Positions 1 through 7,368 are shown, counted from the first letter of the stretch. The stretch is 22,007 nt of DNA from JBBRUG01 sp038247995 (GCA_038247995.1 JBBRUG010000057.1:1-22007); one strand, 5' to 3'. Notes: generated by a model from the sequence alone, not told the origin. Numbers and translations are program-made.

Positions 1-1341
1 GAGTGGGTGTTGCACACCGAGTTGCCGGTCTTCGGCATCTGTTATGGCATGCAACTGATGAGCCAGGCCCTAAACGGCATTGTGCTCAGCCCCGAGGATC
101 GCGAGTTTGGCCCGGCGACGATCCAGCGCCTCCAGCCGCATCCGTTGCTCGCCGACACGCCCACCGAGCAACCGGTGTGGATGAGCCACGGCGACCGCAT
201 CGAGACGCTGCCGCCCGGCTTCACGACTATCGCCGCCAATCCTTCCACGCCCTTCGCCGCTGTGGCTGATGACGCGCGCCGCTGGTACGGCGTCCAGTTC
301 CACCCCGAAGTCGTCCACACCACCCACGGCCGGGTGATCCTGCGTAACTTTGTTTTTGCGATCTGCCAGGCGACTGCCGATTGGCAGCCGGCCAGCTTCG
401 TCGCCGATGCCGTCGAACAGGTGCGCGAGCGCGTCGGCCCTGCCGGGCATGTGATCTGCGCGCTCTCGGGCGGCGTCGATTCAGCCGTCGCCGCATTAAT
501 TATTCACCAGGCCATCGGCGATCGACTTACCTGCGTGTTTGTCGATAACGGACTTTTGCGCCTCGGTGAGGCCGAACAGGTGATCGCCACCTTCCGTGAG
601 CATTTCCACATCCCCCTTGTCGCCGTCGATGCCCGCGAAGAGTTCATCAGCGCCCTGGAAGGCGTCGCCGACCCTGAGCGTAAGCGCAAGATCATCGGCG
701 AGAAGTTTGTGCGCATCTTCGAGCGCGAGGCGCGGAAGATCGGCGATGCTCACTTCCTCGCCCAGGGCACGCTTTACCCCGATGTGATCGAGTCTAGCGC
801 GCCCGATCGCAAGAAGGGCGTGACGATCAAGACCCATCACAATGTCGGCGGCCTGCCCCCCGATATGCAGATGACGCTGGTCGAGCCGCTGCGCTACATG
901 TTCAAAGACGAAGTGCGCGCCGCCGGCCTCGAACTCGGCCTACCCGAAGCGTGGGTCTGGCGGCATCCCTTCCCCGGCCCCGGCCTCGCCGTACGCCTGA
1001 TCGGGCCGATCACTTGGGAGCGCCTCGAGACGCTGCGCCGCGCCGATGCAATTTTCCTCCACGAATTACGCGCCGCCGGGCTCTACCGCGCCACTCAGCA
1101 AGCCTTCGCCGTGCTGCTGCCAGTGCAGAGCGTCGGCGTCATGGGCGACGGGCGCACCTACGCCGACACGCTCGCCATCCGGGCCATCACCACCGAAGAT
1201 TACATGACCGCCGATTGGGCGCGCCTGCCCTACGATCTCCTGGCGAAGGTCAGCAGCCGGATCGTCAACGAGATCCCCGGCGTCAATCGCGTCGTCTACG
1301 ACATCTCCTCCAAACCCCCCGCCACGATCGAGTGGGAGTAA
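1..1341 (+). CDS. guaA: GMP synthase (glutamine-hydrolysing), 5'-truncated by window edge
   Basis: Converts XMP to GMP using ATP and glutamine, the last step of guanine nucleotide synthesis in the cytoplasm. The reading frame is already open at base 1, so the N-terminus lies outside the window; the GTG at 7 is an internal codon, not a start. What is visible: the class I amidotransferase nucleophile in GICYGMQ (Cys codon at 40-42), the His-Glu of the triad in QFHPE (about 295-310), the ATP pyrophosphatase P-loop LSGGVDS (about 463-483), and the conserved C-terminal dimerisation end NRVVYDISSKPPATIEWE. About 446 codons are present of a family norm near 510-525, so roughly 70 are missing. The gene ends at TAA just before a 14-bp hairpin, and mevalonate kinase follows 50 nt later on the same strand. 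Identification is secure. Confidence 0.97.
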   Translation, partial: EWVLHTELPVFGICYGMQLMSQALNGIVLSPEDREFGPATIQRLQPHPLLADTPTEQPVWMSHGDRIETLPPGFTTIAANPSTPFAAVADDARRWYGVQFHPEVVHTTHGRVILRNFVFAICQATADWQPASFVADAVEQVRERVGPAGHVICALSGGVDSAVAALIIHQAIGDRLTCVFVDNGLLRLGEAEQVIATFREHFHIPLVAVDAREEFISALEGVADPERKRKIIGEKFVRIFEREARKIGDAHFLAQGTLYPDVIESSAPDRKKGVTIKTHHNVGGLPPDMQMTLVEPLRYMFKDEVRAAGLELGLPEAWVWRHPFPGPGLAVRLIGPITWERLETLRRADAIFLHELRAAGLYRATQQAFAVLLPVQSVGVMGDGRTYADTLAIRAITTEDYMTADWARLPYDLLAKVSSRIVNEIPGVNRVVYDISSKPPATIEWE

Positions 1342-1346
1342 ATCAG

Positions 1347-1383
1347 TGCGGGTACGGTTGAGCTTCGCCCAACCGTACCCGCA
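1347..1383 (+). terminator. perfect 14-bp stem-loop between guaA and mevalonate kinase
   Basis: The arms at 1347-1360 and 1370-1383 are perfectly complementary (left arm TGCGGGTACGGTTG) around a 9-nt loop. It starts 6 nt after the guaA stop. There is no T-run after it, and the next start codon is only 8 nt away. It may therefore act as a U-less terminator/attenuator or 3' stabiliser, or may affect initiation of the kinase gene. The structure is seen directly; the role is inferred. Confidence 0.6.
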
Positions 1384-1391
1384 GACCGAAC

Positions 1392-2315
1392 ATGATCGCA
1401 TCCGCTCCAGCTAAACTTATCCTCTGCGGTGAGCACGCCGTAGTTTATGCCCGTCCGGCAATCGCGCTGCCGCTGAGCGACCTACGCGCTACAGCGACGC
1501 TCACGCCCGCAACGTCCGGCAACGGCATCCAGATCAGCGCCCCTGATCTTGGCGCCGATTGGAATGTCGTCGTCGAACCGGACAATCCGCTCTCGCGCCT
1601 CGTGACGCTCACCTTGAGCCACTTGGAATGTTCTGCTGCCGACGCACAAATCGCGCTGCAATCGACAATTCCGATTGCCAGCGGCATGGGCAGCGGGGCC
1701 GCGATCGGCACAGCTCTGGTGCGCGTGCTGGCAGCCTACGTTGGGCGCGAACTGAGCGCCGAGGCGGTAGCGGCTCTGGTCTACGAGAGTGAACGCGGCT
1801 TCCACGGTACGCCCAGCGGGATCGACAACACCGTCATCGCCCACGAGCAGGCGATCTGGTTTCAACGCCAACCCGCCGGCCCGCCGCTGATCACGCCGAT
1901 CGCCATTGGCGCACCGCTGACGTTGCTTGTCGGCGACACCGGCGTACGCAGCGCAACCCGCCTGCCGGTGGGCATGGTACGCACGGCATGGCAGGCCGAC
2001 CCAACCCGCTACGAAGGGCTCTTTGATGCGATCGGCGCGTGTGTTGCGCAAGCGCGCATAGCCCTTGCCGCCGGCGACCTGCGCGAACTCGGCGCACTAT
2101 TGAACACCAATCAAGAACTCCTGGTCGAACTTGGCGTCTCCTCACCGGAACTGGATCGGCTGGTGGCAGCGGCACGCGCAGCAGGAGCCTCAGGGGCTAA
2201 ACTCTCGGGTGGTGGCTGGGGCGGCGTCATACTGGCCCTGGTGACGCCGGAAACGCGCGACGCTGTGGCCGAGGCGCTCCACGCCGCCGGCGCAACGCGG
2301 GTGTTGGGTGCGTAG
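1392..2315 (+). CDS. mvk: mevalonate kinase (GHMP kinase)
   Basis: Phosphorylates mevalonate to 5-phosphomevalonate with ATP, an early step of the mevalonate route to isopentenyl diphosphate. The 307-aa product has the three GHMP signatures in order. Motif 1 is the N-terminal APAKLILCGEHAVVYARPA (residues 5-23). Motif 2, the ATP-binding PIASGMGSGAA, is at 94-104. Motif 3 is KLSGGGWGG at 270-278. The catalytic Asp is probably D145 in PSGIDNT. Motif 3 is slightly off the usual KxTGAGGGG, with a Trp inside the glycine run. The ATG at 1392 places the conserved N-terminus correctly, although no good Shine-Dalgarno is visible in the 8 nt left after the upstream hairpin. Chloroflexus is known to make isoprenoids by the mevalonate pathway, which fits. 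No other mevalonate-pathway gene is adjacent. A related GHMP kinase is the only realistic alternative. Confidence 0.9.
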   Translation: MIASAPAKLILCGEHAVVYARPAIALPLSDLRATATLTPATSGNGIQISAPDLGADWNVVVEPDNPLSRLVTLTLSHLECSAADAQIALQSTIPIASGMGSGAAIGTALVRVLAAYVGRELSAEAVAALVYESERGFHGTPSGIDNTVIAHEQAIWFQRQPAGPPLITPIAIGAPLTLLVGDTGVRSATRLPVGMVRTAWQADPTRYEGLFDAIGACVAQARIALAAGDLRELGALLNTNQELLVELGVSSPELDRLVAAARAAGASGAKLSGGGWGGVILALVTPETRDAVAEALHAAGATRVLGA

Positions 2316-2369
2316 GGCCGATGCGCGTAAGAGCGTGTCGCGACATGCCCCTACGCGCATTGGCCCTAC
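2312..2369. terminator. 58-nt near-perfect palindrome, convergent gene junction
   Basis: The two 29-nt halves (2312-2340 and 2341-2369) pair with 25 Watson-Crick pairs, two G-T wobbles and two A-C mismatches, around the central TGTCGCGACA. Both stop codons, TAG of mevalonate kinase (2313-2315) and TAG of the opposing membrane gene (2366-2368), lie inside it. There is no T-run on either side. It probably ends or protects both transcripts. Confidence 0.6.
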
Positions 2370-2773
2370 CCAATGTGTTCCAACTGCACCCGCAAGCCGC
2401 CCGCTACGGCGGCGAGCAGATTGTAGAGCAGGCAAGCCAGCACAATCCCGGCCATCACCAGTACGGCCCCACCGACGGTAATCAGTCCTAGCAACAGCCA
2501 GAACAGCGTTCCACCCAGATCGGCCAACCCGGCCAACCACTCGGCGAGCGGGCGCAAACCCACTGCGCCCAGCAAATCGAGCGTTGCCACCGCCTGACCC
2601 AGGAAACTCAGTTCATAGGGTTGCACCGGCGCAAATAAACCCGCCAGCGCTTCTACCGCCAGCGCAGCCAGCCAGGCCAACGGCAGAGCCGGGATCAGCG
2701 CCACTACCCACCCCAGTACAAGCCCAACTCGGAGCGCCGAGCGCAAGCTGATCCGCCGAATCGTGTAATCCAT
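2366..2773 (-). CDS. DUF3566-like small integral membrane protein
   Basis: A 135-aa hydrophobic protein. A basic N-terminus (MDYTIRRISLRSALRVGL) precedes a first membrane helix (about 16-40). An amphipathic middle follows, then a second helix (about 92-122) that runs into LYNLLAAVAGGLRVQLEHIG. The ending LYN...GG.xV.L is the hallmark of DUF3566 proteins, whose function is unknown. I take the ATG at 2773 because GGAGAG lies 6 nt upstream of it and because it gives the family-like N-terminus. The in-frame ATG at 2848 would add 25 residues and lies inside a hairpin. The gene is divergent from mnmA across an AT-rich patch and convergent with mevalonate kinase. The family assignment rests on the C-terminal motif and topology, so it is moderate. 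Confidence 0.65.
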   Translation of the reverse strand: MDYTIRRISLRSALRVGLVLGWVVALIPALPLAWLAALAVEALAGLFAPVQPYELSFLGQAVATLDLLGAVGLRPLAEWLAGLADLGGTLFWLLLGLITVGGAVLVMAGIVLACLLYNLLAAVAGGLRVQLEHIG

Positions 2774-2829
2774 CAGAAACTCTCCAAAAGCATACGGTAT
2801 AATAAAAAGCGTAACTATTATAAGTATGT

Positions 2830-2866
2830 CTGCAGGGACGTGCGGCAATGCCGCACGTCACTGCAG
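2830..2866. repeat. imperfect inverted repeat in the mnmA leader
   Basis: Two copies of CTGCAG (2830-2835 and 2861-2866) flank a GC-rich stem, GACGTGCGGCA (2837-2847) against TGCCGCACGTC (2849-2859), centred on A2848. A folded form would be a 9-bp stem with a 5-nt loop extended by 6 more pairs. It ends 14 nt before the mnmA ATG. An AT-rich stretch with TATAAT (2798-2803 on +) and another on - (2817-2822) lies just upstream, so the hairpin probably falls in the mnmA 5' leader. Confidence 0.55.
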
Positions 2867-2880
2867 GTAAAGTTCCAATT

Positions 2881-3948
2881 ATGGCAAAAATTATTGTTGC
2901 AATGAGTGGCGGCGTCGATAGTTCGCTGGCTGCGGCCCTGCTGTCAGAACAGGGGCACGATGTGATCGGCGTGACGATGCACCTCTGGGAGGGCGACGAC
3001 GAGCGGCTCGCCGAGAGTTTGTGCTGCTCGCAGGAGATGACCGAAAGCGCCCGACGCGTCTGTGCGCAACTCGGGATCGGCTACTACGTCTTTAACTATC
3101 AGGCTGAGTTTCGCCGCCATGTGATCGACTATTTTGTACGCGCCTACGCCGGAGGGTATACGCCCAACCCGTGTCTGGAGTGCAACCGCGAGATCAAGTT
3201 CCGCGCCCTGCTTAAGCGCGCTGCCCAACTGGGCTACGAGCAGGTGGCGACGGGCCATTACGCCCGGATCGTCGCTAACGGCAAACATCATGAACTGCAT
3301 CGTGCCGTTGATCTCAGCAAAGACCAGAGCTATATGCTCTATATGTTGCAGCAGTCTGATCTAGCGCGGGTTCAGTTCCCGATTGGCGGCTACAGCAAAG
3401 CCGAGGTGCGCGCAATGGCGCAGGAGCGCGATCTGGCCAGCGCTGATCGCGAGGAGAGTCAGGACATCTGCTTTGTGCCCGGCGGCGATTACCGCAACCT
3501 GCTGCGCGAGGAGGCGCCGGCGAGCCTGGTGCCCGGCCCGATCGTCGATATGGCAGGGCGCGAAGTGGGCCGGCATAACGGCTTGCCGCTCTACACAATC
3601 GGCCAGCGCCGCAGGCTGGGCCTGGGCGGCGGCACGCTGCAATTTGTGGTCGGGATGGAGCCGGCACGTAATGCATTGATTGTCGGGCCGCAAGAGGCGT
3701 TGCAATGCGCCGAGCTTACCGTCGAGCGAGCGCAGTTTGTGGATGGCGCGTGGCCGAACACGCCATTCAGTTGCCTGGTGCAGTTGCGCGCCCACGCCGA
3801 AGCCGTGCCTGCCGATGTGACGCCGCTGACTGAGGGCCAGGTAGCGGTCCGCCTGCACACACCGATCCGCGCGATTGCGCCCGGTCAGGCGGCTGTATTC
3901 TATGCCGGCGCGCAAGTGCTTGGCGGCGGCCTGGTGGCCCACCGATGA
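2881..3948 (+). CDS. mnmA: tRNA-specific 2-thiouridylase MnmA
   Basis: Adds sulfur to C2 of the wobble uridine (U34) of tRNA Lys, Glu and Gln, using ATP to adenylate the base and a relayed persulfide as sulfur donor. The product is 355 aa, normal for the family. The PP-loop SGGVDSS is at residues 9-15. The two catalytic cysteines are C98 in NPCLECN and C197 in ESQDICFV, matching the E. coli pair C102/C199. ATGHYAR, SKDQSYML and YTIGQRRRLG are the other conserved blocks, and a beta-barrel C-terminal domain follows. I chose the ATG at 2881 (MAKIIVAMSGG) because it is the family start; the upstream in-frame ATG at 2848 lies in the centre of a hairpin. The stop overlaps the next gene's ATG (ATGA). 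Confidence 0.95.
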   Translation: MAKIIVAMSGGVDSSLAAALLSEQGHDVIGVTMHLWEGDDERLAESLCCSQEMTESARRVCAQLGIGYYVFNYQAEFRRHVIDYFVRAYAGGYTPNPCLECNREIKFRALLKRAAQLGYEQVATGHYARIVANGKHHELHRAVDLSKDQSYMLYMLQQSDLARVQFPIGGYSKAEVRAMAQERDLASADREESQDICFVPGGDYRNLLREEAPASLVPGPIVDMAGREVGRHNGLPLYTIGQRRRLGLGGGTLQFVVGMEPARNALIVGPQEALQCAELTVERAQFVDGAWPNTPFSCLVQLRAHAEAVPADVTPLTEGQVAVRLHTPIRAIAPGQAAVFYAGAQVLGGGLVAHR

Positions 3949-4193
3949 CCCCCGCTGTCTTAGTACTGCTGCTTCTGGCGACGGCATGCGCGGCCCTGGC
4001 ACATGTGCTCTTTGGGCGACGTTGGCGCCAGTTACCGATTTTCTGGTTGGCCGCCTTTGTCGGCTGCCTGCTGGCATATGGCCTGGGCTGGCGCTTGCCG
4101 CTCAACGTCCCCGCTCCTGCGGACGTTCCCGTCCTTGAGGCGGTGCTAACGGCATGGGTCTTGCTAATCGTTGTCTCACGACTGCGAGTATGA
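3945..4193 (+). CDS. small hydrophobic membrane protein, translationally coupled to mnmA
   Basis: An 82-aa protein of unknown function with about three hydrophobic segments: residues 2-22, 30-48 (FWLAAFVGCLLAYGLGW) and 61-78 (VLEAVLTAWVLLIVVS). It has no cysteine pairs or catalytic motifs that I recognise. Its ATG overlaps the mnmA TGA as ATGA (3945-3948), which argues that it is translated by coupling and co-transcribed with mnmA. Its stop codon at 4191-4193 lies just before the -10 box of the following promoter. That it is a real gene is supported by the overlap and by continuous, well-formed membrane segments. The topology and any link to tRNA thiolation are inference. Confidence 0.65.
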   Translation: MTPAVLVLLLLATACAALAHVLFGRRWRQLPIFWLAAFVGCLLAYGLGWRLPLNVPAPADVPVLEAVLTAWVLLIVVSRLRV

Positions 4194-4199
4194 TATAAT
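4171..4199 (+). promoter_or_regulatory. sigma-70-type promoter for the 4291 gene
   Basis: TTGTCT (4171-4176), a 17-nt spacer and a perfect TATAAT (4194-4199). It overlaps the end of the preceding coding sequence and would start transcription near 4206, giving a leader of about 85 nt before the GTG at 4291. I saw no recognisable riboswitch in that leader. Confidence 0.65.
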
Positions 4200-4290
4200 C
4201 GCCCGCATTCGCAGGCCGAATTTCCGCATGGTAAAGCCGTACTGACGCCCCAGGGCCAAGGCGCCCAGTTGCAGCAGAGGGGAGCAGATT

Positions 4291-4743
4291 GTGTTTAAAT
4301 GGGTGGGCATCGTTCTTAGCATCCTTGTCGTCCTGCTGATCGCCTTCGTGGTTGGCATGGCCTTGGCGCCGGAAGGTTTTCGCGAAGGCTCGCGCGACAT
4401 CTTCATTATGATCATCGCTGTGTTTCAGTTGGTCAGTTCGGTAGTGTTAATCGCATTACTGGTCGCACTGATCTATGTAATCAACCAACTGAACAAACTC
4501 GCGAGCAAGAATATCATCCCGAAGATCGACGACGCAATGCTGAAGATCAATGACGTCCTCGAAACGACGCGTGGCCTGGCCAACAACGTCAGTGATGCGG
4601 CCACTACCGCAACCTCAAGCACCACATTTGTCGCCGAGCGGGTTGTCTCGCCGATCATTCGGATTTCCAGCCTGGTAACTGGCGTACGCGCCGCAGCAAC
4701 CACCCTCGCCCGCCGCAACGCGTCCAATCAACTTGATTCATAA
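4291..4743 (+). CDS. two-helix membrane protein with a helical tail, function unknown
   Basis: A 150-aa protein. The first membrane helix spans residues 4-27 (WVGIVLSILVVLLIAFVVGM), then comes a short polar loop and a second helix at about 39-66 (IMIIAVFQLVSSVVLIALLV). The remainder is polar, rich in Ala, Thr, Asn and Asp, and likely helical or coiled coil (about 67-145), as in DUF948-like proteins. That likeness is by layout only. The start is GTG, chosen because AGGGGAG lies 6 nt upstream and the first helix begins directly after it. The gene has its own promoter at 4171-4199. Downstream lies a gap of about 180 nt with a second promoter before the DUF1385 gene. Confidence 0.8.
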   Translation: MFKWVGIVLSILVVLLIAFVVGMALAPEGFREGSRDIFIMIIAVFQLVSSVVLIALLVALIYVINQLNKLASKNIIPKIDDAMLKINDVLETTRGLANNVSDAATTATSSTTFVAERVVSPIIRISSLVTGVRAAATTLARRNASNQLDS

Positions 4744-4825
4744 ATCCGGTTGCAGTGTGGATCGATCAATGCGCTACGCTGAACGTAACCGCTCGGAATC
4801 GTCGCGGCAGCGTGAATCTTAGTTA

Positions 4826-4855
4826 TTGTCGTAGCCGTGATGAGCGTGGTATTAT
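4826..4855 (+). promoter_or_regulatory. probable promoter of the DUF1385-DUF4388-GTPase run
   Basis: TTGTCG (4826-4831), an 18-nt spacer and TATTAT (4850-4855), about 60 nt before the ATG at 4923. The -35 hexamer resembles the one at 4171. The 4744-4922 gap holds nothing else that I recognise. Confidence 0.5.
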
Positions 4856-4922
4856 ACGAAGCAGTGGCGTGAATCCTCATTCGCCGCCACACGCAGCGCC
4901 GAGTGATGTAGAAACAAGGCCC

Positions 4923-5852
4923 ATGGACGACCAGCGGTTCCCGTACGGCGGGCAGGCAGTACTTGAAGGGGTGATGATGCGCGGGCGGCGCCAGGCAACC
5001 GTCGCGGTGCGGCGCCCCAACGGGGAGATCGCCTACAAACATCTGCCGATCAACAGCACCCGCGATGCGCGCTGGGCGAAAATTCCGATCGTTCGCGGCA
5101 TTATGGGCCTGATTGAAGCGTTCACAATCGGCCGACAGGCGCTCGACTTTTCGGCCGAAGTGCTGGCCGCCGACGAAGAAGAGAACGTCTCGCCAATTGT
5201 GCAGGGGTTGATCTTCGTTGTTGCACTAGCAATTGGGATTGGCATTTTTGTCGTACTGCCGTCGCTGATTGCTAACACAGTGAGCCGGATGGGCGCACCG
5301 GTACTGGTACGCGAGCTTGTCGAAGGCCTGATCAACCTGGTGATGGTTGTAGCCTACATCTACGCAATCAGTCAGTTATCCGACATTCAACGCGTCTTTG
5401 GGTATCACGGCGCCGAGCACAAAGCGATCAACGCCTACGAAGCCGGCGCGCCGCTCACTGTCGCGAGCGTACGCGGTTTCACCCGGATCCACCCGCGCTG
5501 TGGAACCAGCTTTCTGGTGATCGCATCTCTGATCGGTTTTGTAATTTTCTTATCGGTGAGCGGGTTGCCGCTCTGGCCGCGCATCGGGGCGCGGATCGTG
5601 TTGATCCCGGTGGTTGCAGCTGTCACGTACGAGTTCTTACGCCTAGCAGCGGCGCACTACCACCGCCCGTGGGTGCAGCAAATGCTGAACCCAGTGCTGG
5701 CAACCCAATATTTAACGACTCGCGAACCTGATGATGATATGATCGCTACGGCGATCGCGGCCTTAACGCCGGTGCTCGCCGCAGATGGGGTCGTCCCACA
5801 GAACGAAACGATGGCGAAAGAACCCGAGGAGCGGCTGGCCCTTTCGGCGTGA
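4923..5852 (+). CDS. DUF1385 family membrane protein (YqhQ-like)
   Basis: A 309-aa protein of the DUF1385 family, whose biochemical role is not established. The family N-terminal signature GGQAVLEGVMMRG is at residues 9-21. A GYHGAEHKAINAYE block follows (G160 onward: H162, E165, H166), and then HPRCGTSFL (H190, C193). The conserved His, Glu and Cys residues look like a metal or active site, which is inference. About four membrane helices are visible: IVQGLIFVVALAIGIGIFVV, LINLVMVVAYIYAISQL, LVIASLIGFVIFLSVSGL and IVLIPVVAAVTYEFL. The ATG at 4923 is preferred over an open frame reaching back to 4755, because the extra 56 residues cover the promoter and do not resemble the family. The DUF4388 gene follows after 35 nt, so the genes are probably co-transcribed. 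Confidence 0.9.
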   Translation: MDDQRFPYGGQAVLEGVMMRGRRQATVAVRRPNGEIAYKHLPINSTRDARWAKIPIVRGIMGLIEAFTIGRQALDFSAEVLAADEEENVSPIVQGLIFVVALAIGIGIFVVLPSLIANTVSRMGAPVLVRELVEGLINLVMVVAYIYAISQLSDIQRVFGYHGAEHKAINAYEAGAPLTVASVRGFTRIHPRCGTSFLVIASLIGFVIFLSVSGLPLWPRIGARIVLIPVVAAVTYEFLRLAAAHYHRPWVQQMLNPVLATQYLTTREPDDDMIATAIAALTPVLAADGVVPQNETMAKEPEERLALSA

Positions 5853-5887
5853 AGCGCTCGCGCGACTGGTCTGCTTGGAGGAATGTA

Positions 5888-6706
5888 ATGGCGCTTGTGG
5901 GGAACATCCGCGATTTTGGCCTCTCCGACTTTTTGTATCTGGTTGATCGCGGGTACAAAACGGGCGGCCTGCATCTGACTTACCAACAGGAGACGGCGCT
6001 GCTCTTTTTTGAAAAGGGTAAGCTGCTTCTGGCCTCCCGCAAGCCTGAGGATCAGCAAGCTGAACTGCTGGTACGCCTCGGACTGATCGACGATACGCAA
6101 CTCGCACAAGCACGCAGTCTGCTCACCACGAGTAATGGAAGCACCACCCTGACCCAGGTGATCGTGAGTGAGAGCCTGGTTGCCGGCGACAAACTCCAAA
6201 CAACGCTCCTGACCCATACCGAAGAGTCGGTGTATGGGCTCTTTGGTTGGCCCGAAGGCGAGTTCCGCTTCGAGCAGAACCAGCGCCCTGAGCCCGATGC
6301 TCCTGTGATGCCGGTGCCTATATCAGTGGAAAACCTGATTATGGAGGGCGTCCGGCGGATCGATGAATGGGGACGAATCAAAGATCGCATCGCGTCAACG
6401 GATATGATCGTCCGGTTTGTCGATCAGCCAGGTGAAAAGGCGAAAGGCGTGAAGCTTGCGCCCGAGGAATGGCGCGTGTTTGCGCGGATTAACGGCAAAG
6501 ACACGCTCGCCGAAATCGCCCAGAAGACCAACTTAGGTGATTTCGACGTCTGCCGGATCGTCTATGGCTTCCTCACGGCGGGGCTTGTCGATGTGCTCAA
6601 GAAGCCCAAGCCGGTGCCGTTCGGTGCGAAGAGCAGCGCGACGGAATTGCCCAGGGTCAAGAAGAGCCTGGTGACACGCATCATTAACCGTATCCGTACC
6701 ATGTAG
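5888..6706 (+). CDS. DUF4388 domain protein, partner of the adjacent small GTPase
   Basis: A 272-aa cytoplasmic protein. The N-terminal DUF4388 domain (about 3-155) opens with GNIRDFGLSDFLYLVDRG and includes GGLHLTYQQETALLFFEKGK and the ending VYGLFGWPEGEFRFE. DUF4388 domains are common in gliding and signalling proteins of myxobacteria, Deinococcus and Chloroflexota, often next to small GTPases. The C-terminal part (about 195-240, EEWRVFARINGKDTLAEIAQ...FLTAGLVDVL) looks like a winged helix. It ends in a basic tail. The start is ATG 5888, with GGAGG at 5877-5881; the GTG at 5849 lacks such a site and overlaps the previous stop. The GTPase gene follows after 47 nt. A regulatory or scaffold role for that GTPase is inference from family context. 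Confidence 0.88.
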   Translation: MALVGNIRDFGLSDFLYLVDRGYKTGGLHLTYQQETALLFFEKGKLLLASRKPEDQQAELLVRLGLIDDTQLAQARSLLTTSNGSTTLTQVIVSESLVAGDKLQTTLLTHTEESVYGLFGWPEGEFRFEQNQRPEPDAPVMPVPISVENLIMEGVRRIDEWGRIKDRIASTDMIVRFVDQPGEKAKGVKLAPEEWRVFARINGKDTLAEIAQKTNLGDFDVCRIVYGFLTAGLVDVLKKPKPVPFGAKSSATELPRVKKSLVTRIINRIRTM

Positions 6707-6753
6707 CCGATGTGTGCCTCACTTATGGTACAGCACCGTAGCGGAGGGCTGGT

Positions 6754-7284
6754 GTGCAGACAGTAAAAATGGTGATCAGCGGGGCGGTTAACGCAGGCAA
6801 GACCGAGTTCATCAAGACGATCTCGGAGATCGAGGTTGTCTCGACAGAGCGGCGCGCCACCGATGACACCAAAATGATCAAGAAGGAAACGACGGTTGCA
6901 ATGGACTTCGGTCGCATTGCGATCGCTGACGATCTGGTGTTGCACTTGTTCGGCACCCCTGGGCAGAAACGCTTCGACTTTATGTGGGAGATTCTGTCGG
7001 AGGGTATGCTCGGACTGGTGATCCTCGTGGACAGCACACGCCCAGAGACGTTCCGTGAGACGAACCGAATCATCGACTTTTTCGTCTCGTACCGCGATAC
7101 GCCTTATGTGATCGCGGCCAACAAGCAGGATCGCCCGAACGCGTGGAGCCCTGATGAATTGCGCCTCGCGCTACGCCAACCGCCACAGGTGAAGGTGATT
7201 CCATGTGTGGCGAACGACCGCGAGAGTGTGAAGAACATTCTGCTCGAACTGCTCTATGTCATTCAGGAGCGTAGCGAAGATTGA
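6754..7284 (+). CDS. small Ras-like GTPase (MglA/Arf-like)
   Basis: A 176-aa single-domain G protein. The P-loop G-A-V-N-A-G-K-T is at residues 10-17. A switch I Thr lies in ETTVAMDFG. The Walker B/G3 motif is FGTPGQKRF, with PGQ as in MglA, Arf and related GTPases. The G4 specificity motif is NKQD in AANKQDRPN, and G5 is degenerate (CVAND). Such prokaryotic small GTPases act as GTP/GDP switches, for example MglA in polarity. The start is GTG, supported by GGAGG at 6743-6747, 6 nt upstream. The neighbouring DUF4388 gene suggests a two-gene switch module. No Roadblock/LC7 GAP gene lies next to it in this window, which is where one would commonly be found. The transcript ends at the terminator 7369-7404. 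Confidence 0.9.
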   Translation: MQTVKMVISGAVNAGKTEFIKTISEIEVVSTERRATDDTKMIKKETTVAMDFGRIAIADDLVLHLFGTPGQKRFDFMWEILSEGMLGLVILVDSTRPETFRETNRIIDFFVSYRDTPYVIAANKQDRPNAWSPDELRLALRQPPQVKVIPCVANDRESVKNILLELLYVIQERSED

Positions 7285-7293
7285 GAATGATCC

Positions 7294-7317
7294 GCAGAGT
7301 GCGCAGAGTGCGCAGAT
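7294..7317. repeat. short tandem repeat GCAGAGTGC
   Basis: Two full copies and a partial third of the 9-bp unit lie 9 nt after the GTPase stop. This is low-complexity intergenic sequence with no apparent role. Confidence 0.5.
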
Positions 7318-7368
7318 GGGGAATGGCTTGATCGGTTAGCTTATTGCTGCACTTGTTGTATTTTACAG

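Noticed and set aside
4200..4290. Riboswitch or small RNA in the leader of the 4291 gene
   Set aside because: No known aptamer consensus could be recognised, and pairing is limited to short GC-rich segments.
4755..4922. N-terminal extension of the DUF1385 protein
   Set aside because: It covers the likely promoter, and the family signature starts just after the ATG at 4923.
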